Positions 1 to 7,963 of a DNA stretch of 64,000 nucleotides are shown here, piece by piece; position 1 is the first letter of the stretch; every line of letters starts with the position of its first letter. The notes below the pieces were generated by a model that saw nothing but the letters and a program-made list of their open reading frames with translations, did not search any database and was not told where the DNA came from. Origin of the DNA: Flavobacterium sp. Root901 (lineage in GTDB: Bacteria; Bacteroidota; Bacteroidia; Flavobacteriales; Flavobacteriaceae); contig NZ_LMJB01000005.1 of the NCBI RefSeq assembly GCF_001429765.1, forward strand, positions 1,207,556 through 1,271,555. The letters run 5' to 3'. A program made the translations under genes and the position numbers.

Positions 1-345
1 GAATTTCAATATTTAATTAAAAAATCAAAATTGTCTAAGAATGACGAAATCATGATTTACAGAATTATTCAGGAGCTGCTGAATAATGCTTTAAAATATG
101 CTAAAGCTTCTCAGGTTCTGGTTTCCTGTTCGCAAAATAAAGATGTTTTTTTTATTACAGTCGAAGATAACGGAGTTGGTTTTGACGTTTTGGACGTAAA
201 AAACAAAAACGGAATGGGATTAAAAAACATTAAAAACCGTGTAGAATTTTTAAACGGAAAATTAGAAATAGACAGTAAAATAAATCAGGGAACATCAGCT
301 TATATTGAGTTAACCGTAATTAAAGAAAATCAGGAAAATGAGTAA
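1..345 (+). CDS. Sensor histidine kinase, C-terminal end (partial at window edge)
   Basis: The frame is open from base 1, so only the last 114 codons of a larger gene are visible. They form the ATP-binding (HATPase_c) half of a two-component kinase: an N box in IIQELLNNALKYAKA, a G1 box DNGVGFD and a G2 region GMGLKNIKNR. This N-box style and the absence of an ordinary HisKA segment resemble the NarX/LiaS (HisKA_3) class, which normally pairs with LuxR-type regulators. The next gene is exactly such a regulator and overlaps this one by 8 bp, so they are probably translationally coupled. The TTG at position 31 is unlikely to be a true start, because the frame continues upstream. The sensed signal cannot be seen. 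Confidence 0.88.
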   Translation, partial: EFQYLIKKSKLSKNDEIMIYRIIQELLNNALKYAKASQVLVSCSQNKDVFFITVEDNGVGFDVLDVKNKNGMGLKNIKNRVEFLNGKLEIDSKINQGTSAYIELTVIKENQENE

Positions 346-973
346 AAAATATAAAATGATAGTAGTCGATGATCATCCCATTGTAATTTCAGGGATTTCG
401 GGATTGCTGTCAGATTTGGAAAATGTCGAGATCATTGAAAAAATGCAGTCTGGAATCTCTCTTTTGGATTATATCGAAAACAACGAAACAGATTTAGTTT
501 TAATCGATATCTTTCTGCCGGGCAGTACCGGAATTGATCTCTGTAAAGCAATTAAACAAAAATATCCGCAGGTTGTAGTTATTGGAATGAGCAGCCAGTC
601 AGAACGAAGTCTGGTTATGCAGTTTATTCAAAATGGCGGAAACGGATATATTTTAAAAAGTGCTTCGTTTGATGAATTTAAAAATTGTATTAATCAGGCC
701 ATCGAAGGCGAAATTGTATTTAGCGATGAAGTTAAAGCCATTGTGAGCCAGCCAATGTCTGAAGATCTAGATACAATTCCGAGTTTAAGCAGAAGAGAAA
801 AAGATATTGCTGTTTTACTTTCAAAAGGAAAACAAACACAGGAAATCGCCGATGAACTTTTTCTGAGCTTTTTAACGGTTCAGACACACAGAAGAAATAT
901 TCTGCAAAAATATAAAACCAAAAATGTAGCAGAACTAATCACCTTATTATTAAAGAATAATCTTTTAGATTGA
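338..973 (+). CDS. LuxR/NarL-family response regulator
   Basis: This 211-residue protein has a receiver domain (about residues 5-120) with the acidic pair D11-D12, phosphoacceptor D57 in LVLIDIFLPG and the conserved lysine in ILKSAS near residue 107. A C-terminal GerE/LuxR helix-turn-helix follows (about 148-208; LSRREKDIAVLLSKGKQTQE and the recognition-helix region TVQTHRRNIL). It would bind DNA when phosphorylated by the kinase whose gene overlaps it by 8 bp. The target genes are unknown. The ATG at 338 lies inside the kinase stop region, a usual sign of a coupled kinase-regulator pair. Confidence 0.93.
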   Translation: MSKKYKMIVVDDHPIVISGISGLLSDLENVEIIEKMQSGISLLDYIENNETDLVLIDIFLPGSTGIDLCKAIKQKYPQVVVIGMSSQSERSLVMQFIQNGGNGYILKSASFDEFKNCINQAIEGEIVFSDEVKAIVSQPMSEDLDTIPSLSRREKDIAVLLSKGKQTQEIADELFLSFLTVQTHRRNILQKYKTKNVAELITLLLKNNLLD

Positions 974-1074
974 AATTATGTCTTATAAATGTCAAAATGA
1001 CATTTTGTTAAAATGGTTCATAATTTGATGTTTGTTTCGTAAATTTAATTTACAATCAAAAAAAGATAAAAATT

Positions 1075-1767
1075 ATGGGAGGTGGATATTTAATACTTGC
1101 CGGAGCTATTATGTTATTTAGCTGGATGGTAAGTGCAAAACTCAAAAGTAAATTCGAATTATATTCTAAACTGCAATTACGAAACGGAATGAGCGGTGCA
1201 GAAATCGCTGAAAAAATGCTTGCAGATAACGGAATTACCGACGTTCGTGTAATCTCTACTCCGGGCCAGTTAACAGATCATTACAATCCGTCAGATAAAA
1301 CAGTAAACTTAAGCGAAGCGGTTTACAATCATCGAAATGCCGCGGCGGCTGCAGTTGCTGCGCACGAATGTGGTCACGCAGTTCAGCACTCGGTTGGATA
1401 TCAGTGGTTAACAATGCGATCTGCATTAGTGCCGGTTGTTAGTGTGGCATCAAATTTTGTGCAATGGATTTTATTAGCGGGAATTTTGATGATTAAGGTT
1501 TTTCCACCTTTGTTGTTGATAGGAATTGTTCTTTTTGCTGCGACAACATTGTTTTCAGTCATAACCCTTCCTGTAGAATATGATGCGAGTAATAGAGCTT
1601 TGGCCTGGTTAGAAAACAAACATATGCTGACTCAGGAAGAGCAGGCAGGTGCAAAAGATGCATTAAAATGGGCTGCAAGAACGTATGTAGTGGCTGCTTT
1701 AGGATCGATTGCTACGTTACTGTATTATATTTCCATTTATGCAGGAAGTAATAATAGGAGAGATTAA
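1075..1767 (+). CDS. YugP-like zinc metallopeptidase, membrane bound
   Basis: The 230-residue protein fits the neutral zinc metallopeptidase family of Bacillus YugP (PF04298). It starts with a membrane helix (about residues 5-22), carries the zinc-binding motif HECGH at residues 97-101, and has two further hydrophobic segments (about 120-165) and a last one near 205-225. The fold predicts an inner-membrane protease with its active site by the membrane; physiological substrates are not established for the family. It stands alone, with about 100 bp upstream and a strong terminator directly downstream. The ATG at 1075 is the first start that places the N-terminal helix properly. Confidence 0.9.
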   Translation: MGGGYLILAGAIMLFSWMVSAKLKSKFELYSKLQLRNGMSGAEIAEKMLADNGITDVRVISTPGQLTDHYNPSDKTVNLSEAVYNHRNAAAAAVAAHECGHAVQHSVGYQWLTMRSALVPVVSVASNFVQWILLAGILMIKVFPPLLLIGIVLFAATTLFSVITLPVEYDASNRALAWLENKHMLTQEEQAGAKDALKWAARTYVVAALGSIATLLYYISIYAGSNNRRD

Positions 1768-1795
1768 TTCTTAAATTTGTTAGATAATTTATAAC

Positions 1796-1831
1796 AAAAC
1801 CCGACAGGATTTAAAACTGTCGGGTTTTTTT
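1796..1831 (+). terminator. Rho-independent terminator after the YugP-like gene
   Basis: A perfect AACCCGACAG / CTGTCGGGTT stem with a short loop is followed by seven T. It begins about 30 bp after the stop codon. The same CCCGACAG stem recurs near 40.13 and 40.76 kb, so it belongs to a repeated terminator family in this genome. Confidence 0.88.
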
Positions 1832-1867
1832 ATGCTTGAAAACACCCATTAAACCAAGGTTTCTTTT

Positions 1868-2338
1868 TTAAAGCTGAATCTGCCTGTCAATCTGCTGATC
1901 TAGAGAAATGAAAGTTTCTGTTCTTGAAACTCCTTCAATAGCCTGGATTTTGGTATTTAAGAGCTGCATTAAATGTTCGTTGTCGCGGCAGATTATTTTT
2001 ATCAGAACTGACCAGTTTCCCGTGGTGTAATGACATTCTAAAACTTCAGGGATTTTTCTTAATTCTTTTACAGCTTCAGAATTTCGCGAAGCTTTATCAA
2101 GGTAAACTCCAATAAATGCCATAGTATTATACCCTAAAACTTTGGGATTTACAGTAAATTTCGATCCCGAAATTACACCCGATTGTTCCAGTTTTTTTAA
2201 TCGTTGATGAATTGCGGCTCCTGAAATGCCTATTTTATTAGCAATTTGTAAAATAGGTTTTCGGGCATCGTCCATAAGATACCGAAGGATTTCTTTGTCG
2301 ATTCCGTCAATTTCGATTAAAAGGGAGTTGATTTTCAT
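1868..2338 (-). CDS. Lrp/AsnC family transcriptional regulator
   Basis: The 156-residue product has the Lrp/AsnC layout: an N-terminal winged helix-turn-helix (about residues 10-60; IDGIDKEILRYLMDDARKPI and ISGAAIHQRLKKLEQSGVI), then an alpha/beta ligand-sensing RAM domain (about 75-150; ECHYTTGNWSVLIKI). Members sense amino acids as octamers and repress or activate transport and metabolism genes. No target is obvious nearby, because the flanking genes face away from it or belong to other functions. The start ATG at 2338 is the only one that includes the complete DNA-binding domain. Confidence 0.92.
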   Translation of the reverse strand: MKINSLLIEIDGIDKEILRYLMDDARKPILQIANKIGISGAAIHQRLKKLEQSGVISGSKFTVNPKVLGYNTMAFIGVYLDKASRNSEAVKELRKIPEVLECHYTTGNWSVLIKIICRDNEHLMQLLNTKIQAIEGVSRTETFISLDQQIDRQIQL

Positions 2339-2641
2339 AACTTATAATTTGAAACTATTTAGCAGTAATTTGGTTTTGAATAGAAATCAAATGTAGTTAA
2401 AAAAATAAAATTCCAATATTTAAAATTTTAAATTCCAAACATAGCCCAAGATTTCAATCTTGAGAGAATTGAGAATTTGGAAATTGGAATTTAAAAATTT
2501 GGAATTTAATCCAAAATATAGCCCAAGGTTTTAACCTTGCGTAATAGAGCCAATGAAGTTAATGTAGAGATAAAAAAAATCCAAATCCCAAAGGATTAGT
2601 TTTGGAATTTGGATTTTTAAAAATTGTATATTTTAGGAAAT
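2339..2641. repeat. Gene-free spacer with REP-like and AAATTCCAA repeat words
   Basis: No gene is supported here. The spacer holds two copies of the ATAGCCCAAG motif, each followed by a small palindrome (2441-2463 and 2518-2541); the same family makes the large palindromes at 58.3-58.6 kb. Around them the 9-bp word AAATTCCAA and its complement TTGGAATTT recur several times in both orientations (about 2408-2515). The hemD terminator occupies the right-hand end. The 66-codon open frame starting at 2602 is a shadow of hemD and the terminator. Confidence 0.7.
2576..2618 (-). terminator. Terminator of the DUF4271-hemD pair
   Basis: Left arm 2576-2593 and right arm 2600-2618 form a nearly perfect stem of about 18 bp. 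Read on the minus strand it is followed by eight T, 24 bp beyond the hemD stop codon. Confidence 0.8.
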
Positions 2642-3391
2642 TTATTTCCCTTTGTTTGCTTCTGCAATATATTTTTCTAAAGCCATTGTCATCGAAGGAG
2701 TTTCAGGAGTTGGAGCAAGAATATCGATTCTTAAACCATGATCTAAAGCTTCTTTTTGAGTTGTGCTTCCAAATACAGCAATTCTGGTATCATTTTGTTT
2801 AAAATCCGGGAAATTTTTAAATAAAGATTTAATTCCTGTTGGACTAAAAAACGCTAAAACATCATAATAAACATCAGCAAGATCAGACAAGTCGCTCATT
2901 ACAGTTTTGTAAAAAATAGCTTGAGCCCAGTCTACTTTAAGGCTGTTTAATGTTACCGGAGCATCGGCATTTAATTGATCAGATGCAGGAAGCAGGAATT
3001 TCTCGTCTTTGTATTTTTTGATAAGAGGAGATAAATCTGCAAAATCTTTTGCTCCAACGTAAATTTTACGTTTTCTGTACACAACATACTTTTGAAGATA
3101 AAAGGCTACTGCTTCAGATTGACAAAAATATTTCAATCCTTCAGGAACTTTGTAACGCATTTCATCAGCCACTCTAAAAAAATGATCTACAGCATTTCTA
3201 CTTGTTAAAATGATCGCAGTGTAATGATTAAGATCGATTTTTTGTAATCGAATCTCTTTTGCGCTAACCCCTTCCACATGAATAAATGGTCTGAAATCAA
3301 TTTTAATTTTGTGTTTTTGTTGGAGCTCAAAGTAAGGAGAATTCTCCACTTTAGGTTCAGGCTGTGACACCAAAATTGTTTTCACTTTCAT
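2642..3391 (-). CDS. hemD: Uroporphyrinogen-III synthase family protein (HemD-like)
   Basis: The 249-residue protein matches the HemD fold of two similar alpha/beta domains, with VKTILVSQPEPK at the N-terminus, the inter-domain segment YTAIILTSRNAVDHFF (about 75-90) and FFSPTGIKSLFKNF in the second domain. HemD closes and isomerises hydroxymethylbilane to uroporphyrinogen III in heme synthesis. The frame opens 13 codons earlier, at 3430, but that would overlap the upstream gene; the ATG at 3391 begins the typical family N-terminus and leaves a 14-bp gap. It is probably cotranscribed with the DUF4271 gene. Sequence divergence in this family is high, so catalytic identity rests on the overall pattern. 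Confidence 0.85.
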   Translation of the reverse strand: MKVKTILVSQPEPKVENSPYFELQQKHKIKIDFRPFIHVEGVSAKEIRLQKIDLNHYTAIILTSRNAVDHFFRVADEMRYKVPEGLKYFCQSEAVAFYLQKYVVYRKRKIYVGAKDFADLSPLIKKYKDEKFLLPASDQLNADAPVTLNSLKVDWAQAIFYKTVMSDLSDLADVYYDVLAFFSPTGIKSLFKNFPDFKQNDTRIAVFGSTTQKEALDHGLRIDILAPTPETPSMTMALEKYIAEANKGK

Positions 3392-3405
3392 ATTATAAAC
3401 ATTTT

Positions 3406-4074
3406 CTAAGCACTCCCTTTTGTTATCCAATAATAAAGAAAATAATAAGGCGCTATTTCAAGAGCGCAAAGATATAAAATAAAATAAAATAACTTACCGA
3501 TTATTGCGTTTTGATATGTTTTAATTGAAATAAAATAAGAGTATAGGCTGATACACAGTGAAATACCTATCGTTGCTAGCGGAACAATCGTTGGAATATT
3601 GTCATAATAGAACAAAATTGCGTTGATTGGAAGGATTAAAACTCCAATATAAGTTCTGTAAGTAACTTTTTGCAAATTAAAAAGCTCTACAAAGTCGTCG
3701 ATATTAAATGCAGCTGCAACAATTTTCTCCACTAAATATTTTGCCAGAATAAAATAAAGTAAGAAAGTTGCGATTTGAATAAACAAAACATAATCGGTTT
3801 TTGATGCTTTATCATAAATGTTCATCGTCAGCAGAATAAAAAATGCAAACGAAATAACCTGCACAAAAAACAACCCAACTGTAAAACTGCTTTTCATGTG
3901 GCTGTTGTCGCGGTAAATTTTAGCATACTTATCAGAAAAAATAAGCTTACTAAATTCTGAAAAACGAGTTTCATAAGCAGATTTTGTCATGGCAACAACA
4001 GCAAAGGTCAGGACAAATAAAGCCGTTGCCCAGTCTTTGTTTTCGATAATTCGTGGATGAAGGTGTTCAATCAT
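3406..4074 (-). CDS. DUF4271 integral membrane protein
   Basis: This 222-residue protein shows about six hydrophobic helices (for example near residues 15-32, 68-88, 95-115, 140-158, 164-185 and 190-212) separated by short charged loops. It matches the Bacteroidota-specific DUF4271 family, commonly encoded next to hemD as it is here. No catalytic motif is visible and the function is unknown. Conserved adjacency to hemD suggests a link with heme or envelope physiology, but that is inference. A TAATTTTG -7 box lies just upstream on the minus strand (4082-4089), which supports the ATG at 4074. Confidence 0.85.
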   Translation of the reverse strand: MIEHLHPRIIENKDWATALFVLTFAVVAMTKSAYETRFSEFSKLIFSDKYAKIYRDNSHMKSSFTVGLFFVQVISFAFFILLTMNIYDKASKTDYVLFIQIATFLLYFILAKYLVEKIVAAAFNIDDFVELFNLQKVTYRTYIGVLILPINAILFYYDNIPTIVPLATIGISLCISLYSYFISIKTYQNAIIGKLFYFILYLCALEIAPYYFLYYWITKGSA

Positions 4075-4081
4075 AGCGTCA

Positions 4082-4089
4082 CAAAATTA
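4082..4089 (-). promoter_or_regulatory. Bacteroidota -7 box of the DUF4271-hemD operon
   Basis: TAATTTTG on the minus strand matches TAnnTTTG exactly and lies 8 bp upstream of the ATG, implying a very short leader. No good -33 TTTG was found. Confidence 0.5.
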
Positions 4090-4151
4090 GTAATTTTTTG
4101 TATCAATAGTTTTATTATGTATTTATTATGAACCAAATGCTATAAAAAGTT

Positions 4152-4159
4152 TACTTTTG
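4152..4159 (+). promoter_or_regulatory. Bacteroidota -7 box before the glycosyltransferase-pyrC operon
   Basis: TACTTTTG matches TAnnTTTG exactly and lies 22 bp before the ATG of the glycosyltransferase gene. It is divergent from the DUF4271 promoter about 65 bp away. Confidence 0.55.
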
Positions 4160-4181
4160 CGGTGAAATTACCGAGAAAAAA

Positions 4182-4907
4182 ATGAATGATAGTATTGTCA
4201 TAATTCCTACTTATAACGAAATTGAAAACATAGAAAGTATAGTAAGAGCTGTACTTTCGCAACATAAACCTTTTCATCTTTTAATAATCGACGATAATTC
4301 TCCGGACCATACCGCTGAAAAAGTAACCGCTTTGCAGGAAGAATATCCGGGACGATTATTTCTTGAAAAAAGAGCCAAAAAAGCCGGTTTAGGAACCGCT
4401 TATGTTCATGGTTTTAAATGGGCATTAGAACGTAAATATGATTTTATCTTTGAAATGGATGCCGACTTTTCGCATAACCCAAATGATCTTGAAAAGTTGT
4501 ACGATGCCTGCCATTTCGGCGGAGCTGATTTAGCTATTGGCTCACGTTATGTAACAGGCGTAAATGTGGTGAACTGGCCTTTAAGCCGGGTTTTAATGTC
4601 GTATTTTGCATCTGTATATGTAAAGTTTATTACCGGAATGAAAATTCATGATGCTACTGCAGGATTTGTTTGTTACAAAAAAGAAGTTTTAGAGAAAATT
4701 AATCTCAATAAAATAAAATTTGTTGGATATGCGTTTCAAATCGAAATGAAGTACAGGACTTATTGTGCTAAATTTGAAATAAAAGAAGTGCCGATTATTT
4801 TTACAGACAGAACAAAAGGAGTTTCAAAAATGAGTAATGCTATTATAAAGGAAGCAATTCTTGGTGTAATTTCTCTACGATTAAAAAAATTAGTCAATAC
4901 ATTATAA
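4182..4907 (+). CDS. Polyprenol (dolichyl) phosphate mannose synthase-like glycosyltransferase
   Basis: The 241-residue GT2 enzyme has IIPTYNE at residues 7-13, IDDNSPD at 36-42 and the metal-binding DXD as D93-A-D95 in EMDADFSHNP, followed by the DPM1-like stretch GSRYVTGVNVVNWPLSR. Such enzymes transfer a sugar from GDP- or UDP-sugar to a polyprenyl phosphate at the cytoplasmic membrane. This one lacks C-terminal membrane helices, as in the soluble DPM1 class. It begins an operon: dihydroorotase follows 8 bp after the stop and a DUF4296 lipoprotein after that. The sugar donor cannot be decided from sequence. Confidence 0.88.
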   Translation: MNDSIVIIPTYNEIENIESIVRAVLSQHKPFHLLIIDDNSPDHTAEKVTALQEEYPGRLFLEKRAKKAGLGTAYVHGFKWALERKYDFIFEMDADFSHNPNDLEKLYDACHFGGADLAIGSRYVTGVNVVNWPLSRVLMSYFASVYVKFITGMKIHDATAGFVCYKKEVLEKINLNKIKFVGYAFQIEMKYRTYCAKFEIKEVPIIFTDRTKGVSKMSNAIIKEAILGVISLRLKKLVNTL

Positions 4908-4915
4908 AATAGAAC

Positions 4916-6256
4916 ATGAACAGGATTTTAATAAAAAATGCCAAAATTGTAAACGAAGGATCTATTTTTGACGGAGATGTTTTGATCGAAAATGATCTTA
5001 TTGTTGAAGTTGCAGACAGTATCAGCCTAAAAACATCTGACTGCATAGTTATAGATGCCGAAGGAAATTATTTAATGCCGGGTGCGATTGACGATCAGGT
5101 ACATTTTAGAGAGCCGGGATTAACGCATAAAGGCGATATCGAATCGGAGTCAAGATCTGCTGTTGCGGGAGGAATTACTTCTTTTATTGAACAGCCAAAC
5201 ACGGTTCCAAATGCGGTAACCCAGGAAATATTAGAAGATAAATATCAAATTGCTGCTGAAAAATCATTTGCGAATTATTCGTTTATGATGGGCGCAACCA
5301 ATGATAATCTGGAAGAAGTTTTAAAAACCAATCCGAAAAATGTTGCCGGAATCAAGATTTTCTTAGGTTCTTCAACGGGAAATATGCTGGTAGATAATGA
5401 AGCAGTTTTAGAAAGAATTTTTTCAAGTACACCCATGTTAATTGCAGTACACTGTGAAGATGAAACTACCATTCAGAACAATTTAGCAGAATTCAAAGCA
5501 AAATATGGTGAAGATATTCCGGTAACGGCTCATAACTTAATCAGAAGTGCTGAGGCTTGTTATCTTTCTTCTTCAAAAGCTGTAGCTCTGGCGAAAAAAA
5601 CTGGAGCAAGACTTCATATTTTTCACCTTTCGACAGCAAAAGAAATGGAATTGTTCACGAATAAAATTCCATTAGAAGATAAAAAAATTACCGCTGAGGT
5701 TTGTGTGCATCATCTTTGGTTTACGGATGAAGATTATAAAACGAAAGGAAATTTCATTAAATGGAATCCTGCGGTAAAAACGGAACACGACAGAGCCGAA
5801 CTTTGGAAAGCTTTAAACGACGGCCGAATTGACGTTATTGCGACAGATCACGCGCCGCATACTAAAGAAGAAAAACAACAATCTTATTTAAAAGCGCCAT
5901 CTGGAGGTCCGCTGGTACAGCATGCAGTTGTTGCCATGTTTGAAGCGCATCATCAGGGGAAAATCAGCGTTGAGAAAATTGTAGAAAAAATGTGCCATAA
6001 TCCGGCAAAGATTTTCAAAATTGAAAAAAGAGGATTTATTAAAGAAGGTTATTTTGCCGATTTAGTAATCGTAAATCCAAGCCTGCCATGGAGTGTCAAT
6101 GCAGATAATATTTTGTATAAATGCGGCTGGTCTCCATTTGAAAATACAACTTTCAGATCGAGAATTACGCATACTTTTGTAAACGGAGAACTGGTTTACA
6201 ATAACTTTAAAGTAAAAGATATCCGTGCCGGAAAACGTTTATTGTTTGACAGATAA
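4916..6256 (+). CDS. pyrC: Dihydroorotase
   Basis: This 446-residue amidohydrolase converts N-carbamoyl-aspartate to dihydroorotate in pyrimidine synthesis. Visible motifs are DDQVHFREPG (residues 59-68), the lysine-bearing strand VAGIKIFLGSSTGN, metal histidines in AVHCED and HIFHLST, and the catalytic aspartate in DVIATDHAPHT. The first His of the usual HxH pair is Gln61; the same DDQVHFREPG variant is, from memory, normal in Bacteroidota enzymes of this class. The long length and the substrate-loop region ASGGPLVQH agree with the class I (PyrC-like) form. It lies in an operon with the glycosyltransferase and a DUF4296 lipoprotein. Confidence 0.93.
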   Translation: MNRILIKNAKIVNEGSIFDGDVLIENDLIVEVADSISLKTSDCIVIDAEGNYLMPGAIDDQVHFREPGLTHKGDIESESRSAVAGGITSFIEQPNTVPNAVTQEILEDKYQIAAEKSFANYSFMMGATNDNLEEVLKTNPKNVAGIKIFLGSSTGNMLVDNEAVLERIFSSTPMLIAVHCEDETTIQNNLAEFKAKYGEDIPVTAHNLIRSAEACYLSSSKAVALAKKTGARLHIFHLSTAKEMELFTNKIPLEDKKITAEVCVHHLWFTDEDYKTKGNFIKWNPAVKTEHDRAELWKALNDGRIDVIATDHAPHTKEEKQQSYLKAPSGGPLVQHAVVAMFEAHHQGKISVEKIVEKMCHNPAKIFKIEKRGFIKEGYFADLVIVNPSLPWSVNADNILYKCGWSPFENTTFRSRITHTFVNGELVYNNFKVKDIRAGKRLLFDR

Positions 6257-6266
6257 AAAAGCTGAA

Positions 6267-6740
6267 ATGAAGAATTGTTTACTAATACTATTGGTTTTGT
6301 TTCTTTCTGTAAGCTGCAAAAAGGAAGTTGTAAAACAGCCTGCAAAACTTATTGAGAAAGACAAAATGATTGATATTATGTATGATTTGTCTCTCCTGGA
6401 AGCAATGAAATATCAGCATACAGAATTGCTGGATTCTACAGAAACAAATCCGACAAAGTTTATCCTGCAAAAATATAAAGTTGACAGTCTGCAGTTTGCA
6501 CAAAACAATATGTATTATGCTTCAGATTATGAAAACTACAAAGACATGTTTGATGAAGTTGACAAACGACTTAAAAAAGTAGAAAGAGCAACAGATTCTA
6601 TTGTTAAAATTGAAGACAAAAAAGCAGCAAAAGAAGCGAAAAACAAAGCAAAAGAAACTCCAAAGGATTCTGTTAAAAAGCCTTCAAAACAAATAAATAT
6701 CGATTCTATAAGACAACAAATGAGAAAGCCGGGTAGATAG
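6267..6740 (+). CDS. DUF4296 lipoprotein
   Basis: The 157-residue product begins with a lipoprotein signal (MKNCLLILLVLFLSVSC, acylated Cys17). It continues with the DUF4296 pattern, IDIMYDLSLLEAMKYQH and NMYYASDYENYKDMFDEV, and a Lys/Glu-rich coiled tail with KEAKNKAKE. DUF4296 is a Bacteroidota family of unknown function, presumably anchored to the outer membrane facing the periplasm. The frame opens at 6225, inside pyrC, but the ATG at 6267 creates the signal peptide and follows the pyrC stop by 10 bp. Its stop lies 3 bp from the convergent epimerase stop. Confidence 0.85.
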   Translation: MKNCLLILLVLFLSVSCKKEVVKQPAKLIEKDKMIDIMYDLSLLEAMKYQHTELLDSTETNPTKFILQKYKVDSLQFAQNNMYYASDYENYKDMFDEVDKRLKKVERATDSIVKIEDKKAAKEAKNKAKETPKDSVKKPSKQINIDSIRQQMRKPGR

Positions 6741-6743
6741 GTT

Positions 6744-7745
6744 TTATAATTTTGAAATGTCTTTTATGTATTGATGTACATCTAAAAAAACCGTTCCCAG
6801 AGCGGTTTTTATTTTTTCATTAGAATACAGATTCTTAGAATAAGAAGCTTTTGCGGTGGCTTTTGTAATTGTCCTTTTTTGAAAAAATAAAGTTGAAAAT
6901 ATGGCGTCGGCAATCCAAAGGAAATTCATTAAAAGCGGTTTTGCGTGAAGATGTGGTTTTTTAACTTTCAATGCTTCGGCAATTGTGTCCAGAATATCTT
7001 TGAAAACTACATTGTCTGCAATTAAGGTAAAGCGTTCATTTTTGATATCGCTTTTCATTAATTGATAAGTGATTTTTACAACATCATCAATGGTAATAAA
7101 TCCGGTACTTCCAAGTGTGTAGAATGAAAGACCTTTGGCCACTTTTACATATAATTCCGCACTTCCCTGTTGTTTGCTTTTTGTTCTCGGAATCGGGCCT
7201 AGAATTACACCCGGATTTACTATAATAACGTCTAAACCTTCCTGATGTGCGCGCCAGACTTCCATTTCGGCACCATATTTAGAAATAGCATAATCGCTGT
7301 GGGGTTTTTCAGGATTCCAGTCGGTTTCTTCTGTAATATAAGTTTCATGAGCGGCCAAATCTCCGAGTGCCGCAATCGAGCTTACGAAGCAGAATTTTTT
7401 TATTTGTCTGGCAATAGAAAAGTTAACCATATTGGCTGTTCCTTCGATATTGGTTTTTCGAAGTGCTTCTTCATCCTTTGGGTCAAAAGAAATTAAAGCG
7501 GCGCAGTGATATACATAATCAACATCTGCGAAAGCAATTTCGAGAGAAGGAACATCTAAAATATCGGCTTCAAGCCATTCTATTTTTTCAAATAAATCAG
7601 CTTTTTGATACAATTCAAAAACCGATTTTGCTTTTTGAATGTTGCTATCAGTTCGGTAAACAGCCCGAACATTTTCTCCATTTTCTACTAAATGAAGTAA
7701 TAAATGTGAGCCCACCAAACCTGTTCCGCCAGTTACTAATACCAT
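6744..7745 (-). CDS. NAD(P)-dependent epimerase/dehydratase (extended SDR)
   Basis: The 333-residue protein starts MVLVTGGTGLVGSHL, a Rossmann TGxxGxxG motif. It has the acidic cap DILDVPSLEIAF, the catalytic serine region FVSSIAALG and the YxxxK motif as YAISK, so it is a complete extended short-chain dehydrogenase. Related Bacteroidota proteins act on nucleotide sugars or as dihydroflavonol-reductase-like enzymes; the substrate is not readable. A longer frame opens at 7787, but the Rossmann strand must lie at the N-terminus, so ATG 7745 is chosen. It is a single gene, convergent with DUF4296 and divergent from tyrS. Confidence 0.88.
   Translation of the reverse strand: MVLVTGGTGLVGSHLLLHLVENGENVRAVYRTDSNIQKAKSVFELYQKADLFEKIEWLEADILDVPSLEIAFADVDYVYHCAALISFDPKDEEALRKTNIEGTANMVNFSIARQIKKFCFVSSIAALGDLAAHETYITEETDWNPEKPHSDYAISKYGAEMEVWRAHQEGLDVIIVNPGVILGPIPRTKSKQQGSAELYVKVAKGLSFYTLGSTGFITIDDVVKITYQLMKSDIKNERFTLIADNVVFKDILDTIAEALKVKKPHLHAKPLLMNFLWIADAIFSTLFFQKRTITKATAKASYSKNLYSNEKIKTALGTVFLDVHQYIKDISKL
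6786..6816 (+). terminator. Terminator embedded in the 3' end of the opposing epimerase gene
   Basis: The stem AAAAACCG / CGGTTTTT (6786-6793 and 6803-6810) is followed by a T-rich run. It lies about 45 bp after the DUF4296 stop and inside codons of the convergent epimerase gene, so both strands use this DNA. Confidence 0.6.
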
Positions 7746-7808
7746 TTTGTAAAGATAAGTTTTTGATTGGAAGGTGCAAAGGGACAAAGGCTCAAAGTTG
7801 AAGGTTTT

Positions 7809-7878
7809 GCCGCGAATTACACGAATTGCACTAATTTTTTTCCGAATTTATTAAGTTATAATTGGTGTAATTCACGGC
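7809..7878. repeat. Dispersed palindromic element (GCCGCGAATTACAC family)
   Basis: The arms 7809-7822 and 7865-7878 are inverted repeats matching at 13 of 14 positions. The interior carries CGAATTGCACTAATT, a word seen again inside the larger palindrome at 38.28-38.41 kb. It fills the spacer between the divergent epimerase and tyrS genes. Confidence 0.65.
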
Positions 7879-7938
7879 CGGGACTTTGTCTTTATTGTCT
7901 TTGTTGCAGAACATTTTTTTATTGCAGTCGACAATCCT

Positions 7939-7946
7939 TATATTTG
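7939..7946 (+). promoter_or_regulatory. Bacteroidota -7 box of tyrS
   Basis: TATATTTG matches TAnnTTTG exactly, 17 bp before the chosen tyrS ATG. It argues against the longer frame that opens at 7886, which would start upstream of the promoter. Confidence 0.6.
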
Positions 7947-7963
7947 CGCAAAATATTTTAAAA

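Noticed and set aside
1401..1619. Open frame opposite the YugP-like gene
   Set aside because: Antisense shadow; the real gene has the zinc motif and membrane helices.
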